Shown here piece after piece: positions 33,824 through 42,457 of a stretch of DNA of 46,364 nt (within the stretch, counting starts at the first letter, position 1; every line of letters begins with the position of its first letter). The translations under genes and the position numbers were made by a program. Under the pieces are notes generated by a model. It had not been told where the DNA came from and made no database searches. It was given only the letters and a program-made list of their open reading frames with translations. The stretch comes from JAUIEH01 sp964483375 (GTDB lineage Bacteria; Pseudomonadota; Alphaproteobacteria; Caulobacterales; Maricaulaceae). Where the stretch lies: contig CAZABJ010000015.1 of NCBI GenBank assembly GCA_964483375.1, positions 1 through 46,364 of the forward strand. Reading direction: 5' to 3'.

Positions 33824-34453
33824 ATGGCGTCGTCCTCGCACGCCGTCCTCTTCGACATCGGCAATGTCCTGGTGCGGTGGGATCCTGAGCGGCTCTATGC
33901 GGAGCTTCTGCCGGACGCCGCGGACCGCCGCCGTTTTTTGACCGACATCTGCACCATGGCGTGGCATGGCGAACACGACCGCGGCGTGCCTATGGCCGAC
34001 AACGCCGCGCCGTTGATTGCGCGCCATCCCGACTATGAGAGCGCCATCCGCGCTTGGGATGAACGGTGGGACGACATGTTCGACGGCCCCATCGAAGGGA
34101 CCGTCAGGCTCGTGGAACGTTTGGAGGCGCGGGGCGTCGCGTTGTTTGCGCTCACCAATCTTCCCGCCGAAAAAAAGTCGCATATCTTCGAGACGCTGCC
34201 GTTCCTGACGCGTTTCGAGGACGTCGTCGTTTCCGGAGAAGAGGGCGTCGTGAAACCCGATCCGCGCATATACGACATCGCGGCGCAGCGGATCGGCAGA
34301 CCGCCTGAGACGGTGTTGTTCGTCGATGACCGGGAGGAAAACGTCAGCGCGGCGCGGGCCAAGGGGTTCCACGCGGTGGCGTTTCTCGACGCCGCGAGGC
34401 TTGAGCGCGACCTGGTCGCGTTCGGCGTCCTCGCCGAGGAGGCTTCGGCGTGA
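33824..34453 (+). CDS. HAD-superfamily hydrolase (YihX-like)
   Basis: A 209-residue HAD phosphatase-type enzyme. Motif I is VLFDIGNVLVRWDP, with the nucleophilic Asp and the DIGN variant typical of the YihX / haloacid-dehalogenase-like branch. Motif II is the Thr in FALTNLPAEKK. Motif III Lys is in EGVVKPDPRIY. Motif IV is VLFVDDREENVSAA. It should act on a small phosphorylated or halogenated substrate that cannot be named from sequence; glucose-1-phosphatase activity is known for E. coli YihX. It sits nine bases after rpmJ and overlaps the next gene by four bases (GTGA). Confidence 0.88.
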   Translation: MASSSHAVLFDIGNVLVRWDPERLYAELLPDAADRRRFLTDICTMAWHGEHDRGVPMADNAAPLIARHPDYESAIRAWDERWDDMFDGPIEGTVRLVERLEARGVALFALTNLPAEKKSHIFETLPFLTRFEDVVVSGEEGVVKPDPRIYDIAAQRIGRPPETVLFVDDREENVSAARAKGFHAVAFLDAARLERDLVAFGVLAEEASA

Positions 34454-35016
34454 CGGCGGGGCGGCTCTTCACCGCGGCGGTCGCGGCGCTCGCTCTGGTC
34501 TTCTCGGTCCAGGCTGACGAGGCGGCGGAAGGGCTTGCGCCCGACACCGACCGTCTGCTCGAGAGTTTGGCCGGCGCGGCGAGCGATGACGAAGCCCAGT
34601 TCCTCGAAGATGAGCTTCTGCTGCTCTGGCGGGGCGAAGCCGGGCCTACGGCTGAATTGTTGCTCGACCGGGCTGAGCTTGCCTTGGATGCGCGGCGCTT
34701 TGATGTCGCCCGGGATCTTATTGACGGGGTTCTCGACCTGTATCCCGACTATGCCCATGGCTGGGCGCAAAGCGCGCTGGTCGCCTATGCACGGGATGAT
34801 TACGCGCGCGCTCTGACGGATGTCGACCGGGCGTTGAGCCTCGAGCCGAGCCATTTCGAGGCGCATTTCGCGCTGGGGCTGGTTCTTGAGGCGTTGGAGC
34901 GCTGGGAGGGCGCTTTTGAAGCCTATAGCCGCGCCTTGGAGATCCACCCGCTTATGGATGGCGCCCGCGCCCGGGCGCGCTCGGTCGAAACCCGCGCGCG
35001 CGGCCGTGAACTCTGA
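34450..35016 (+). CDS. secreted TPR-repeat protein
   Basis: A 188-residue protein with an N-terminal signal peptide (RLFTAAVAALALVFSVQA) and about three tetratricopeptide units, the clearest being YAHGWAQSALVAYARDDYAR and FEAHFALGLVLEALERWEGA. Such repeats hold partner proteins; the partner is unknown. The GTG at 34450 overlaps the HAD stop and is the only start that keeps the signal peptide terminal. The alpha/beta hydrolase gene follows after three bases. Confidence 0.8.
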   Translation: MTAGRLFTAAVAALALVFSVQADEAAEGLAPDTDRLLESLAGAASDDEAQFLEDELLLLWRGEAGPTAELLLDRAELALDARRFDVARDLIDGVLDLYPDYAHGWAQSALVAYARDDYARALTDVDRALSLEPSHFEAHFALGLVLEALERWEGAFEAYSRALEIHPLMDGARARARSVETRARGREL

Positions 35017-35019
35017 ACG

Positions 35020-35961
35020 ATGCGCGGCGTGTTGACCTACTTGGCTTTGGGACTTCTTGGGCTCGCGACCCTGGCGGGTCTTTGGTCGGTGGCATACGCC
35101 CGTTGGGCGGAAGCGCGTTGGCCCTCAGACGGCCGCATGGTGCAGACCCGTCTAGGGCCGGTTCATGTGCGCGAGGCGGGCGAGGGCAGGCCGGTGCTGC
35201 TCATCCATGGCGCCGGCGCGAACGCCCAGGAGCTGATGAACGCGCTTGGCGCGCCGCTGTCAGACACTGTGCGTGTCATCGCCATGGACCGTCCGGGCTT
35301 CGGCGGTTCGGCCCCGTTGGCTCCCGGCCCCAGATTGTCCGGACACGCTGCAACCGTCGCCGCCCTCATTGAGGCGGAAGGGCTGGAGCGGCCGATTATC
35401 CTCGGTCATTCCTATGGCGGGGCGGTGGCGTTGCGTTTTGCGCTCGATTACCCCGACATGGCCTCGGGTTTCGTGCTTCTTGGCGCGCCGAGCCAGGCCT
35501 ATGTGGGGCCGGTGGCTTGGTACAACCATGTCACCGCCGCCCCCCTGGTCGGCCGGGCGTTCAGCCGCTTCATCGCCCCGATCGCGGGTCCCATCCTTCT
35601 TCCAAGCGCGGCGGACGGCGCCTTTCGGCCCGATCCCGCGCCGGAGCGCTACGCGGAGGAGGCGGGAATCGCGCTTTTGTTCAGACCTCGGAATTTCCGC
35701 GCCAATGCGCTCGACCTTTCCGTGGTCAACGCCGAGCTTGACCTTCAGGACGACCGATACGGGGAAATAACCGCGCCGGTCGCCCTTATCGCTGGGGACG
35801 CGGACCGAGCGGTGTACACCCAGCGGCACTCCGAACCCCTCGCCGCACAGCTTCAAGACGCCCGCCTCGCAATCCTCCCCGGGGCCGGGCACATGCCGCA
35901 CTATGTCGCCGCCGATTTGGTCGTCGAGCATGTTTTGGCGCTTGCGGAGGGCGGGTCATGA
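35020..35961 (+). CDS. membrane-anchored alpha/beta hydrolase
   Basis: A 313-residue hydrolase. An N-terminal hydrophobic helix (TYLALGLLGLATLAGLWSVA) probably anchors it, with the catalytic domain outside the cytoplasm. The fold shows the oxyanion segment VLLIHGAGANAQ, AMDRPGFGGS, the nucleophile elbow ILGHSYGGAVAL (Ser), the acid in LIAGDADRAVYT and the His in LPGAGHMPHYV. It is likely an esterase or epoxide-hydrolase-like enzyme; the substrate cannot be told. It is closely packed with the TPR gene before and the GGCT-like gene after (ATGA overlap). Confidence 0.88.
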   Translation: MRGVLTYLALGLLGLATLAGLWSVAYARWAEARWPSDGRMVQTRLGPVHVREAGEGRPVLLIHGAGANAQELMNALGAPLSDTVRVIAMDRPGFGGSAPLAPGPRLSGHAATVAALIEAEGLERPIILGHSYGGAVALRFALDYPDMASGFVLLGAPSQAYVGPVAWYNHVTAAPLVGRAFSRFIAPIAGPILLPSAADGAFRPDPAPERYAEEAGIALLFRPRNFRANALDLSVVNAELDLQDDRYGEITAPVALIAGDADRAVYTQRHSEPLAAQLQDARLAILPGAGHMPHYVAADLVVEHVLALAEGGS

Positions 35962-36674
35962 GCGAAGACGCCGTCGCCCGCGCCTTGGCTTATCCCTTCG
36001 ACCCGCCCGCCCAGGGTTATGTGTTCGACGCGGGTGAAGCCCGCGCCTTCGCGCCGGGTCGGGATTTGGCGCTTATCGAGGGGCGCAAGCCTATCCTCGC
36101 GGTAGGCTCCAACGCCTCGCCCCGGCGATTGGCGGAAAAATTCGGCGCTGCGGCGCGCGTTGCGGTGACGCGGGCCCAAGTGCGCGACCATGTGGTCGCC
36201 CACTCCGCGAAGTTCGCCGCCTATGGCTCCATCCCCGCCACGCTGCATCCGTGGCCCGGGGCGACGGCCCTGGTGCATGTCACCTGGCTTGACCCTGTCC
36301 AGCTCGCCATCATGGATGAAACCGAAACCCTAGGCGTGGCCTATGACCGCGCGCCGATCGCCGCGGCGTTCTCGGATGTCGCCGCGGATGGCGGGGCGGA
36401 GACCTATGTTTCCCGTGCGGGGGCTTTCGGCGTTGAAGGCCGACCGCTTGTGACCGCGTCCGCCGCCCATTCCGAACCCCCGAAAGGCGCGCCCTTGGCG
36501 ACCCAACGCGAAGCGCAACAGCGCGCGGCGCGGCTTCTGGGTCATGACGGGTCGGTCGAAGCGTTTATTGCCGAAAACGTTAGGGATGCAGCGCTGCGCG
36601 AAGCGCGAAGCGCGACGCTGTCGACGCGGTCGGGTCTGGCCTATGGCGCGCCCGCACGCGCCGACAAGCTTTGA
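35958..36674 (+). CDS. protein of unknown function with gamma-glutamylcyclotransferase-like motif
   Basis: A 238-residue cytoplasmic protein. The segment KPILAVGSNASPRRLAEKFG resembles the YGSNL..RL loop of the gamma-glutamylcyclotransferase (BtrG) fold, and the spacing to later beta strands fits loosely. No catalytic Glu can be assigned with confidence, so enzymatic activity is open. It overlaps the hydrolase gene by four bases and is the last of the run rpmJ-HAD-TPR-hydrolase. Its C-terminal third is Ala/Arg-rich and helical. Confidence 0.65.
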   Translation: MSEDAVARALAYPFDPPAQGYVFDAGEARAFAPGRDLALIEGRKPILAVGSNASPRRLAEKFGAAARVAVTRAQVRDHVVAHSAKFAAYGSIPATLHPWPGATALVHVTWLDPVQLAIMDETETLGVAYDRAPIAAAFSDVAADGGAETYVSRAGAFGVEGRPLVTASAAHSEPPKGAPLATQREAQQRAARLLGHDGSVEAFIAENVRDAALREARSATLSTRSGLAYGAPARADKL

Positions 36675-36743
36675 ATCTCCAAAGAACGACGTCCTCAAAC
36701 GGTCTAAGCTGCGCGTTCGTTCTGATTCGAGAGGGGACGCTGC

Positions 36744-37013
36744 GTGTCTGACACCGAAACCCAAGAGCCTGACGTCATCGGAACCGCGGCCCGCGAACAG
36801 CTCAAGAGCTTTGTGGCCCGGATCGAACGCCTAGAAGAAGAAAAGGCGAACATAGCCGCCGACGTCAAAGAGGTGTATGCTGAAGCCAAGTCCATGGGCT
36901 TCGACACCAAGATCCTGCGCCAAGTCGTCCGCGTGCGAAAGATGGATCGCAACGAACGCGCCGAGCAGGAAAGCCTATTGGACTTATATTTGTCTGCAGT
37001 CGGCGAAGTGTGA
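36744..37013 (+). CDS. gapR: DUF2312 nucleoid-associated protein GapR
   Basis: An 89-residue, highly charged helical protein. It contains AREQLKSFVARIERLEEEKA, then DVKEVYAEAKSMGFDTKILR and VVRVRKMDRNERAEQ, the conserved DUF2312 pattern. GapR of Caulobacter forms clamp-like tetramers on overtwisted, AT-rich DNA, follows replication forks and stimulates type II topoisomerases. The GTG start at 36744 has GAGGGG about 11 bases upstream. A gene for a basic protein begins four bases after its stop. Confidence 0.95.
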   Translation: MSDTETQEPDVIGTAAREQLKSFVARIERLEEEKANIAADVKEVYAEAKSMGFDTKILRQVVRVRKMDRNERAEQESLLDLYLSAVGEV

Positions 37014-37017
37014 GCCC

Positions 37018-37482
37018 ATGCCCCGTCGCGACGTTCCCAAAGCCAAGACCCGCCGGGCGTTGAGCAAGCTGCGCCGCGCGGTCGAAGCCGCCGAGGCGTC
37101 GGGCGACGACGCGGCGCTTTCGGCTTGGGAGAAGGCGTTCGCGGCCTCAGTCGAAGAGCGCTTGGAGACGTTCGGGTCAGCCTTCACCGACCCTTCAAAG
37201 GGCGGGGCGGCGGAGGCGCTGTCGGTTCGTCAGGCCGCCAAACTCCGGGAAATCGCCAAGAAGACAAAAGACAAGACTAAGGCGGGCCCGAAGGCCGCCG
37301 CCAAGGCGCGGGATGACGGCGACGCGCCCGCCTCGCCGCGCAAGGCTAGGACCGGGTTTCGCCGGCGTCGCTCAAGCGCGCCAGGCCCTCGCGTCCGCGA
37401 TGTTCTCGAAGACGCCCCGGACAATGCCCCGACCCCGCGCCTGCGTGTGATTGAGGGCGGCGGGACGCCCAAAAAAACGTGA
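37018..37482 (+). CDS. basic, low-complexity protein co-transcribed with gapR
   Basis: A 154-residue protein. The N-terminal half is helical (KTRRALSKLRRAVEAAEASG and AWEKAFAASVEERLETFGSA). The C-terminal half is Lys/Arg/Ala/Pro-rich and probably disordered (KKTKDKTKAGPKAAAKA, TGFRRRRSS). This composition suits nucleic-acid binding. No family is recognised. The ATG at 37018 is four bases after the gapR stop, and the ASCH gene overlaps its own stop by four bases, so the three form one transcript. A joint role with GapR is inference from order only. Confidence 0.7.
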   Translation: MPRRDVPKAKTRRALSKLRRAVEAAEASGDDAALSAWEKAFAASVEERLETFGSAFTDPSKGGAAEALSVRQAAKLREIAKKTKDKTKAGPKAAAKARDDGDAPASPRKARTGFRRRRSSAPGPRVRDVLEDAPDNAPTPRLRVIEGGGTPKKT

Positions 37483-37961
37483 GCGCGGTGGGGCGGTCTG
37501 AGGATATCGAAGCGTTTTGGGCGGCGTATTGCGCTGAAACCGGCGCGACAGGCGCGCCCTTCGACGTGGACCAATTCGGCGACAGCCCCGCCATGGCTGA
37601 CGAACTCGCCGCTCTCATCATCGCCGGCGAAAAACGTGCGACATGCGGTTTGGCGCGCTGGTTTGAAGCGAGCGAAGCGGGGCGACCGCCGCAACCCGGC
37701 GATCGGTCTATCGTTCTCAACGGGGCCGGCGCGCCTGTCGCGGTGATCGAAACCGTCGAAGTCCGCCTGGGCCCGGTTTCCAGCGTGGACGAGGCCTTCG
37801 CCTTCGACGAAGGCGAAGGCGACAAGAGCCGCGCTTGGTGGCTTGCGGCCCATCGCGCGTTTTTCGAGCGTGAAGCGGCGCGCGAAGGTTTTCAGTATAG
37901 TGATGAGATGGAAGCGGTATTCGAGCGCTTTCGCTTGGTCTGGACGCCCCAAAGCGCTTAG
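37479..37961 (+). CDS. ASCH-domain protein
   Basis: A 160-residue cytoplasmic protein with the ASCH fold pattern: a helical start (EDIEAFWAAYCAETGAT), a GEKRATCGLARWFEAS segment where the conserved G-K-AT is typical, then PGDRSIVLNGAGAPVAVIET and WWLAAHRAFFERE. ASCH/PUA-like domains bind RNA or nucleotides; some members hydrolyse N4-acetylcytidine. Which applies here is unknown. The GTG at 37479 overlaps the stop of the preceding gene (GTGA). Confidence 0.85.
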   Translation: MSAVGRSEDIEAFWAAYCAETGATGAPFDVDQFGDSPAMADELAALIIAGEKRATCGLARWFEASEAGRPPQPGDRSIVLNGAGAPVAVIETVEVRLGPVSSVDEAFAFDEGEGDKSRAWWLAAHRAFFEREAAREGFQYSDEMEAVFERFRLVWTPQSA

Positions 37962-37990
37962 GGTTTCCCTGGCTAAGGGGAGTGTCCGCC

Positions 37991-39256
37991 ATGTCGCGTT
38001 GCGTCGTTCTTGCTTTCACCGCGTTGGCTGCGGCCTGCGCGTCGAGCGTTCCGTATCCGTCCGAAAGAAGCGCTGACGCCCAGACGTCGGCGGCGGCGAT
38101 CCATGACCGCGTGCTGACGCTCGACAGCCATATCGACGTGCCCCTGAACTACGCCACCGCCGAAGTGGACCCTGGCGGGTTCACGACCCTGCGGGCCGAC
38201 CTGCCGAAAATGCGCGCCGGCGGTTTGGATGGGGCGTTCTTCATCGTCTATGCGCCCCAGCGTGCGCTTGACGAAGCAGGCTATGCGGAAGCGCTTGGGG
38301 AGGCGGAAACCCGTTGGCGCGGCATCACGCGCATGATCAACGCCTATCCCGACCAAATCGGACTTGCTTTGACGGCGGACGACGTGGAGCGCATCCACGC
38401 CGAAGGCCGTCTCGTGGCGCTTCTGGGCATGGAAAACGCCTATCCCTTAGGTCCGAGTTTGGATGACCTGCCGATGTGGGTGGAGCGCGGGATCCGGTAT
38501 GTTTCCCCGACCCATTTCGGTCACAACCAGTTCGGCGACAGCGCTCAGTTCAACACGCCCGACGGCCCCCCGCCGCCGCTCCATGGCGGCTTGTCTGAGT
38601 TGGGCCGAGAGCTTGTGGTCGCGCTCAACCGGCACGGAGTGATGGCGGACGTCTCCCATGTCAGCCGCGAGACCATGCTTGACATGGTGGCCCTGTCAGC
38701 CGCGCCGGTGATCGCGTCGCATTCCGGCGCGACTGTGGTGGCTGACAGCGTCCGCAATCTGGATGACGAGCAGATCATCGCGCTCGCTGAGAGCGGCGGG
38801 GTGGTGCAGCTGGTGGCGCTGGGCGCCTATGTGCGAACGCCGAGCGCCGAGCAAATGGCGGCGATCGAAGTCATTCGCCAAGACATGGGTCTGCTGACGT
38901 TCGAAGCCCGTCGGGATGCGCCGGCGGAGGTCGCCGCCGAGTATCGCGCGCGGCTTCAGACGGTGAACCAGAGATTCCCCGCCGCTGATGTCAGCGATTT
39001 CATCGACCATATCGATCATGTCGTCGCCCTAGTCGGCGTAGAGCATGTGGGCATTTCTTCGGACTTCGACGGCGGCGGCGGCATCGTAGGGTGGCGTGAC
39101 GCTTCGGAGACGATGAACGTCACCGCGGAGCTGCTCGCGCGCGGTTACACCGAGGATGAGATCGCCCTGATGTGGGGCGGGAACCTACTCCGGGTCATGC
39201 GCGAAGTGGAGGCCGTCGCGGCGCGCCTGCAGGCGGAGGAGGCCGCCGGCGAGTAG
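37991..39256 (+). CDS. membrane dipeptidase (peptidase family M19), lipoprotein
   Basis: A 421-residue protein with a lipoprotein signal ending LAAAC (Cys about position 16), so probably anchored in the envelope. The zinc ligands of the renal-dipeptidase family are visible: His and Asp in TLDSHIDVPLN, Glu in LLGMENAYPL, His in the SHVSRET and VIASHSGA segments, and Asp in ISSDFDGGGG. It should hydrolyse dipeptides, possibly with D-amino acids, released from peptidoglycan or the medium. AAGGGGAG lies eight bases before the ATG at 37991, which is preferred to the GTG at 37982. It converges on glpK. Confidence 0.93.
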   Translation: MSRCVVLAFTALAAACASSVPYPSERSADAQTSAAAIHDRVLTLDSHIDVPLNYATAEVDPGGFTTLRADLPKMRAGGLDGAFFIVYAPQRALDEAGYAEALGEAETRWRGITRMINAYPDQIGLALTADDVERIHAEGRLVALLGMENAYPLGPSLDDLPMWVERGIRYVSPTHFGHNQFGDSAQFNTPDGPPPPLHGGLSELGRELVVALNRHGVMADVSHVSRETMLDMVALSAAPVIASHSGATVVADSVRNLDDEQIIALAESGGVVQLVALGAYVRTPSAEQMAAIEVIRQDMGLLTFEARRDAPAEVAAEYRARLQTVNQRFPAADVSDFIDHIDHVVALVGVEHVGISSDFDGGGGIVGWRDASETMNVTAELLARGYTEDEIALMWGGNLLRVMREVEAVAARLQAEEAAGE

Positions 39257-39286
39257 GCGGAACCAGCTACGCATGGCTCGTTCTGG

Positions 39287-40789
39287 CTAGTTCGCGGCTT
39301 CGCTCTTCACGCGCGCCACCGCCTCGCGCCACCCTGCTCGCAAGCGCTCTCGCGTTGCAGGGTCCATCTGCGGCGTGAAGATCCGTTCGGCCCGCCAGGC
39401 GCTCGCGCTCTCTTCCAACGAGCCGAAGATGCCTGCGCCCAGCCCGGCGAGCAGGGCCGCGCCCCAAGCGGTGGTTTCGATGTTCGCCGGACGCACGACT
39501 TCGATGTCGCAGATATCCGACAGGCGTTGCAGGAAACGATCGTTCGCCGCCATGCCGCCATCGACGCGCAGGCTCTTGGCCGGCGCGCCGTCGCCCGCGA
39601 GCGCATCCAAGAGCTCCCAGGTTTGATACGCCGCCGCATCAAGGGCGGCTTGGGCGATTTCCGCGCGTCCGGCGTCGCGGGTTAGCCCGATGATCGCTGC
39701 GCGCGCATCGGGGTCCCAGTGGGGTGCGCCGAGCCCCGCGAAAGCCGGCACCAAATAGACTTGCGCATCGGGTCGCGCCGCGGCCGCCAGCGCTTCGATC
39801 TCGCCCGCCCGGGCGATGAGCCCAAGCCCGTCCCGCACCCACTGCACGGTCGCGCCGGCCGCGAGGATGGAGCCCTCTGCGGCGAACGCCGTCTGCGTGC
39901 CGATACGGTAGCCGATTGTGGCGAGCAGGCGATTGGTCGAGCGCACCCGTTCCGCGCCCGTGTTGAGAACGAGAAACGCACCCGTTCCATAAGTGATTTT
40001 CACCGCCCCCGGCTCAAAGCCCGCTTGGCCGACAAGCGCGGCTTGTTGATCGCCCGCGACCCCGCGAATGGGCAGGGCCCAACCCAGCGCGGCTTTGTCG
40101 GTCTCGCCGAAAGCAGCGTCGCAAGCGCGCGCCTCGGGCAGGATGGCCGCAGGGACATCGAAAAGCGCAAGCATCTCCTCGTCCCATTGCGCGGTCTCAA
40201 GAGCGAACAGCGAAGTGCGCGCGGCGTTGGTCACGTCGGTGGCGAAGGTGCGCCCGCCGGTCAGTCGCCAAAGCAGAAACGAGTCGACGGTGCCGAAAGC
40301 GAGCTCCCCCCGCGCCGCCCGCGCGCGGGCGCCGTCGACATGATCGAGGATCCAGGCGAGCTTGGTTGCGGAGAAATAGGGGTCGAGCACGAGCCCGGTG
40401 ATTTCTGCGACCTGGTCGCCATGGCCCGCTTCGCCAAGGGCGCGCGTCGCCCCCGCGGTGCGGCGATCCTGCCAGACAATGGCGTTATGGATCGGGCGTC
40501 CGCTGTCGCGCTCCCAGACGATGGCGGTTTCGCGTTGATTGGCGAGACCGACCGCCTCGACGCGCACGCCTTTGCCCTCGGCTTCTTTCAAGGCGGCGCG
40601 CGCCGTGGACAACGCCCCAGCCCAGATTTGCTCAGGGTCGTGCTCCACCCAGCCAGGCTTGGGGTAGATTTGCGGCAGCTCTTGAGAAGCGGTCGCCACG
40701 ATATCCCCCTGCAGCGAGAAAACCGTAGACCGCGTGGAGGTCGTGCCCTGATCGATGGCCAAAAGGCCGGTTTTTTTCTTGCCGAACAT
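39287..40789 (-). CDS. glpK: glycerol kinase
   Basis: A 500-residue FGGY kinase that phosphorylates glycerol to sn-glycerol-3-phosphate. The phosphate loop is LLAIDQGTTSTRSTVF, followed by PGWVEHDPEQIW, GLANQRETAIVWERDSG and NAIVWQDRRT, all typical of GlpK. The second FGGY half contains VAGDQQAALVGQAGFEPGAV, GTGAFLVLNTG and LRVDGGMAANDRFLQ. The start at 40789 is supported by GGAGG upstream and removes a longer, unlikely leader. glpF and glpD are not adjacent. It is divergent from a lipase gene with 71 bases between. Confidence 0.97.
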   Translation of the reverse strand: MFGKKKTGLLAIDQGTTSTRSTVFSLQGDIVATASQELPQIYPKPGWVEHDPEQIWAGALSTARAALKEAEGKGVRVEAVGLANQRETAIVWERDSGRPIHNAIVWQDRRTAGATRALGEAGHGDQVAEITGLVLDPYFSATKLAWILDHVDGARARAARGELAFGTVDSFLLWRLTGGRTFATDVTNAARTSLFALETAQWDEEMLALFDVPAAILPEARACDAAFGETDKAALGWALPIRGVAGDQQAALVGQAGFEPGAVKITYGTGAFLVLNTGAERVRSTNRLLATIGYRIGTQTAFAAEGSILAAGATVQWVRDGLGLIARAGEIEALAAAARPDAQVYLVPAFAGLGAPHWDPDARAAIIGLTRDAGRAEIAQAALDAAAYQTWELLDALAGDGAPAKSLRVDGGMAANDRFLQRLSDICDIEVVRPANIETTAWGAALLAGLGAGIFGSLEESASAWRAERIFTPQMDPATRERLRAGWREAVARVKSEAAN

Positions 40790-40860
40790 CGAACGCGCCT
40801 CCACCACTGTTCCTCGCCATCCTAAAGCTTCGGCGGGCGCGATCGAGGGAGGCAAACGCT

Positions 40861-41802
40861 TTGGGCGACGCTGACACGTTCCCGTTCTTCGAACTTTCCT
40901 CCGACACCGGCGCGACCCTCGCTGTCTATGCGCGGGAAGCCGCCGCGCCGGCGCGCGGCGTGGTGCACATCAATCACGGCCTTGCCGAGCATGCGGGGCG
41001 TTACGCCAGATTTGCGGCGTTTCTCAACGAGCGCGGCTATCACGTTTTCGCCCATGACCATCGTGGGCATGGCCGCACCACTGCGCCGGACGCGCCGCCA
41101 AGGACCTTCGCCAAGCGCCAAGGGTGGGACGCCGTGCTCAACGACGTCGCTGCGGTGAACGCTGCGGCGCGCGCCCGACATCCCGGTCTTCCGGTGGTCA
41201 CGTTCGGCCATTCCATGGGGGGAACCGTTGCGCTCACTTACGCCGCGCGGCGGCCTGAAACCGTTGACGCGCTTGCGGTGTGGAACGCGCAAACGCAGGC
41301 GGGTCCCGAGGTTGCGGCCGCCCGGTTGGTGCTTGGGTTGGAGCGCCTTCGCGGCGGGCGCGACGCACCGGCGAGGCTGATGAACGCGCTGAGCTTTGAG
41401 GCGTGGAACCGCAAGCTGGCCCCAAACCGCACGGATTTCGATTGGCTCTCGCGCGATGAGGCGGAAGTCGACGCCTATGTCGCCGACCCTGATTGCGGCT
41501 GGACGGCGTCAGTCTCCCTTTGGCGCGACCTGTTCGATGGACTCAGAGAGGCCGGCGAACGGTCGACCCTGGCGCGGCTTCCCGCGTCGCTGCCTGTCCA
41601 CCTGTTGGGCGGCGCGAACGATCCCGTCACCGCCGGCGGGCGCGCCGTCCGGGCGCTGGCCGGAAGACTGCGAAGGGCGGGGCTGGGGGACGTCACCGAT
41701 GACGTGCTCGACGACGTCCGGCACGAGACGCTGAACGAACTGGGGCGCGAGGCTGCGATGACGGCGTTCGCGACGTGGCTCGACCGCGTGACGGCGCGTT
41801 AG
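40861..41802 (+). CDS. monoacylglycerol-lipase-like alpha/beta hydrolase (S33)
   Basis: A 313-residue hydrolase. It has the oxyanion segment VVHINHGLAEHAGRYARFAA, AHDHRGHGRT, the nucleophile elbow FGHSMGGTVALTYAARRP (Ser), Asp in LLGGANDPVTAGG and His near VRHETLNELG. This is the pattern of lysophospholipase / monoacylglycerol lipases. It starts with TTG at 40861, supported by GAGGGAGG about eight bases upstream. It stands back to back with glpK; a lipase releasing glycerol beside glycerol kinase is metabolically coherent (inference). Its stop overlaps the stop of the convergent next gene in TTAG. Confidence 0.9.
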   Translation: MGDADTFPFFELSSDTGATLAVYAREAAAPARGVVHINHGLAEHAGRYARFAAFLNERGYHVFAHDHRGHGRTTAPDAPPRTFAKRQGWDAVLNDVAAVNAAARARHPGLPVVTFGHSMGGTVALTYAARRPETVDALAVWNAQTQAGPEVAAARLVLGLERLRGGRDAPARLMNALSFEAWNRKLAPNRTDFDWLSRDEAEVDAYVADPDCGWTASVSLWRDLFDGLREAGERSTLARLPASLPVHLLGGANDPVTAGGRAVRALAGRLRRAGLGDVTDDVLDDVRHETLNELGREAAMTAFATWLDRVTAR

Positions 41803-42338
41803 TCGTCTGCGTCTTGGGGCGCGGCCGGCGGTTCCAGGCACAGCCTTAGCCCCGTGAAGCCCTCGGTTGCGTCTCGATAGCGCGCCACAAAGGCGTCATA
41901 GGCCTCGTCGCGGTCGGCGTCTCGGGCGTCCACGATCTCCTGATAGCGGGTCGAGGAGGGGTAGATGAGCGCACTGCCGAACAAAAACGCGTCCGCGCCG
42001 TCGATGGTTCGCCGGCTGGAAAGAACCGCGACCTCTACGTCGCCATAGCCTTTTGACGCGAGCCAGGCCTCATGAGCGGCGACCGCGTTGCGGAACTCTT
42101 CCAGCGAGGCCCCCGCAGCCGCTGTGTTGAACCGCAAAACGGCGAGACGTCCCGGGCAGGTCTGCTCGGCGAACCCGGTGGGCAGAAATCCCTGGTCCTC
42201 AAGCGCGGCGAGGTCGGCGAAGGGCGCCGTCCAACGCGGTGCGGCGACGGCGGCCTCGTCGTCTTGGGCCTTGGCTGTGTTGAGGACTAACCCTGCGGCG
42301 CCCGCGATTAGGGCGGTCCGGATGATGGTCGCATTCAT
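41799..42338 (-). CDS. secreted protein of unknown function
   Basis: A 179-residue protein with a signal peptide MNATIIRTALIAGAAGLVLN cleaved near AKAQ. The mature part holds two Cys (EQTCPGRLAVLRF and LRLCLEPP) and a helical middle (LEEFRNAVAAHEAWLASKGY). No family is recognised. It faces the lipase gene tail to tail, with overlapping stops at 41799-41802, and is divergent from the next secreted-protein gene. Confidence 0.7.
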   Translation of the reverse strand: MNATIIRTALIAGAAGLVLNTAKAQDDEAAVAAPRWTAPFADLAALEDQGFLPTGFAEQTCPGRLAVLRFNTAAAGASLEEFRNAVAAHEAWLASKGYGDVEVAVLSSRRTIDGADAFLFGSALIYPSSTRYQEIVDARDADRDEAYDAFVARYRDATEGFTGLRLCLEPPAAPQDADD

Positions 42339-42457
42339 GGGCGGTCTCCCTGGATCTTTGCGTTAGACGCTAACAAGGACGCATAACGCCCGTATGACGC
42401 CTCAACTTCGCCGCGCTGCTTTGGGCACTCTCGCTGAGGCCAACCTGGAGGGACGCC

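Noticed and set aside
39719..40825. Plus-strand open frame of about 370 codons over glpK
   Set aside because: Antisense to a complete glycerol kinase and lacks any family motif.
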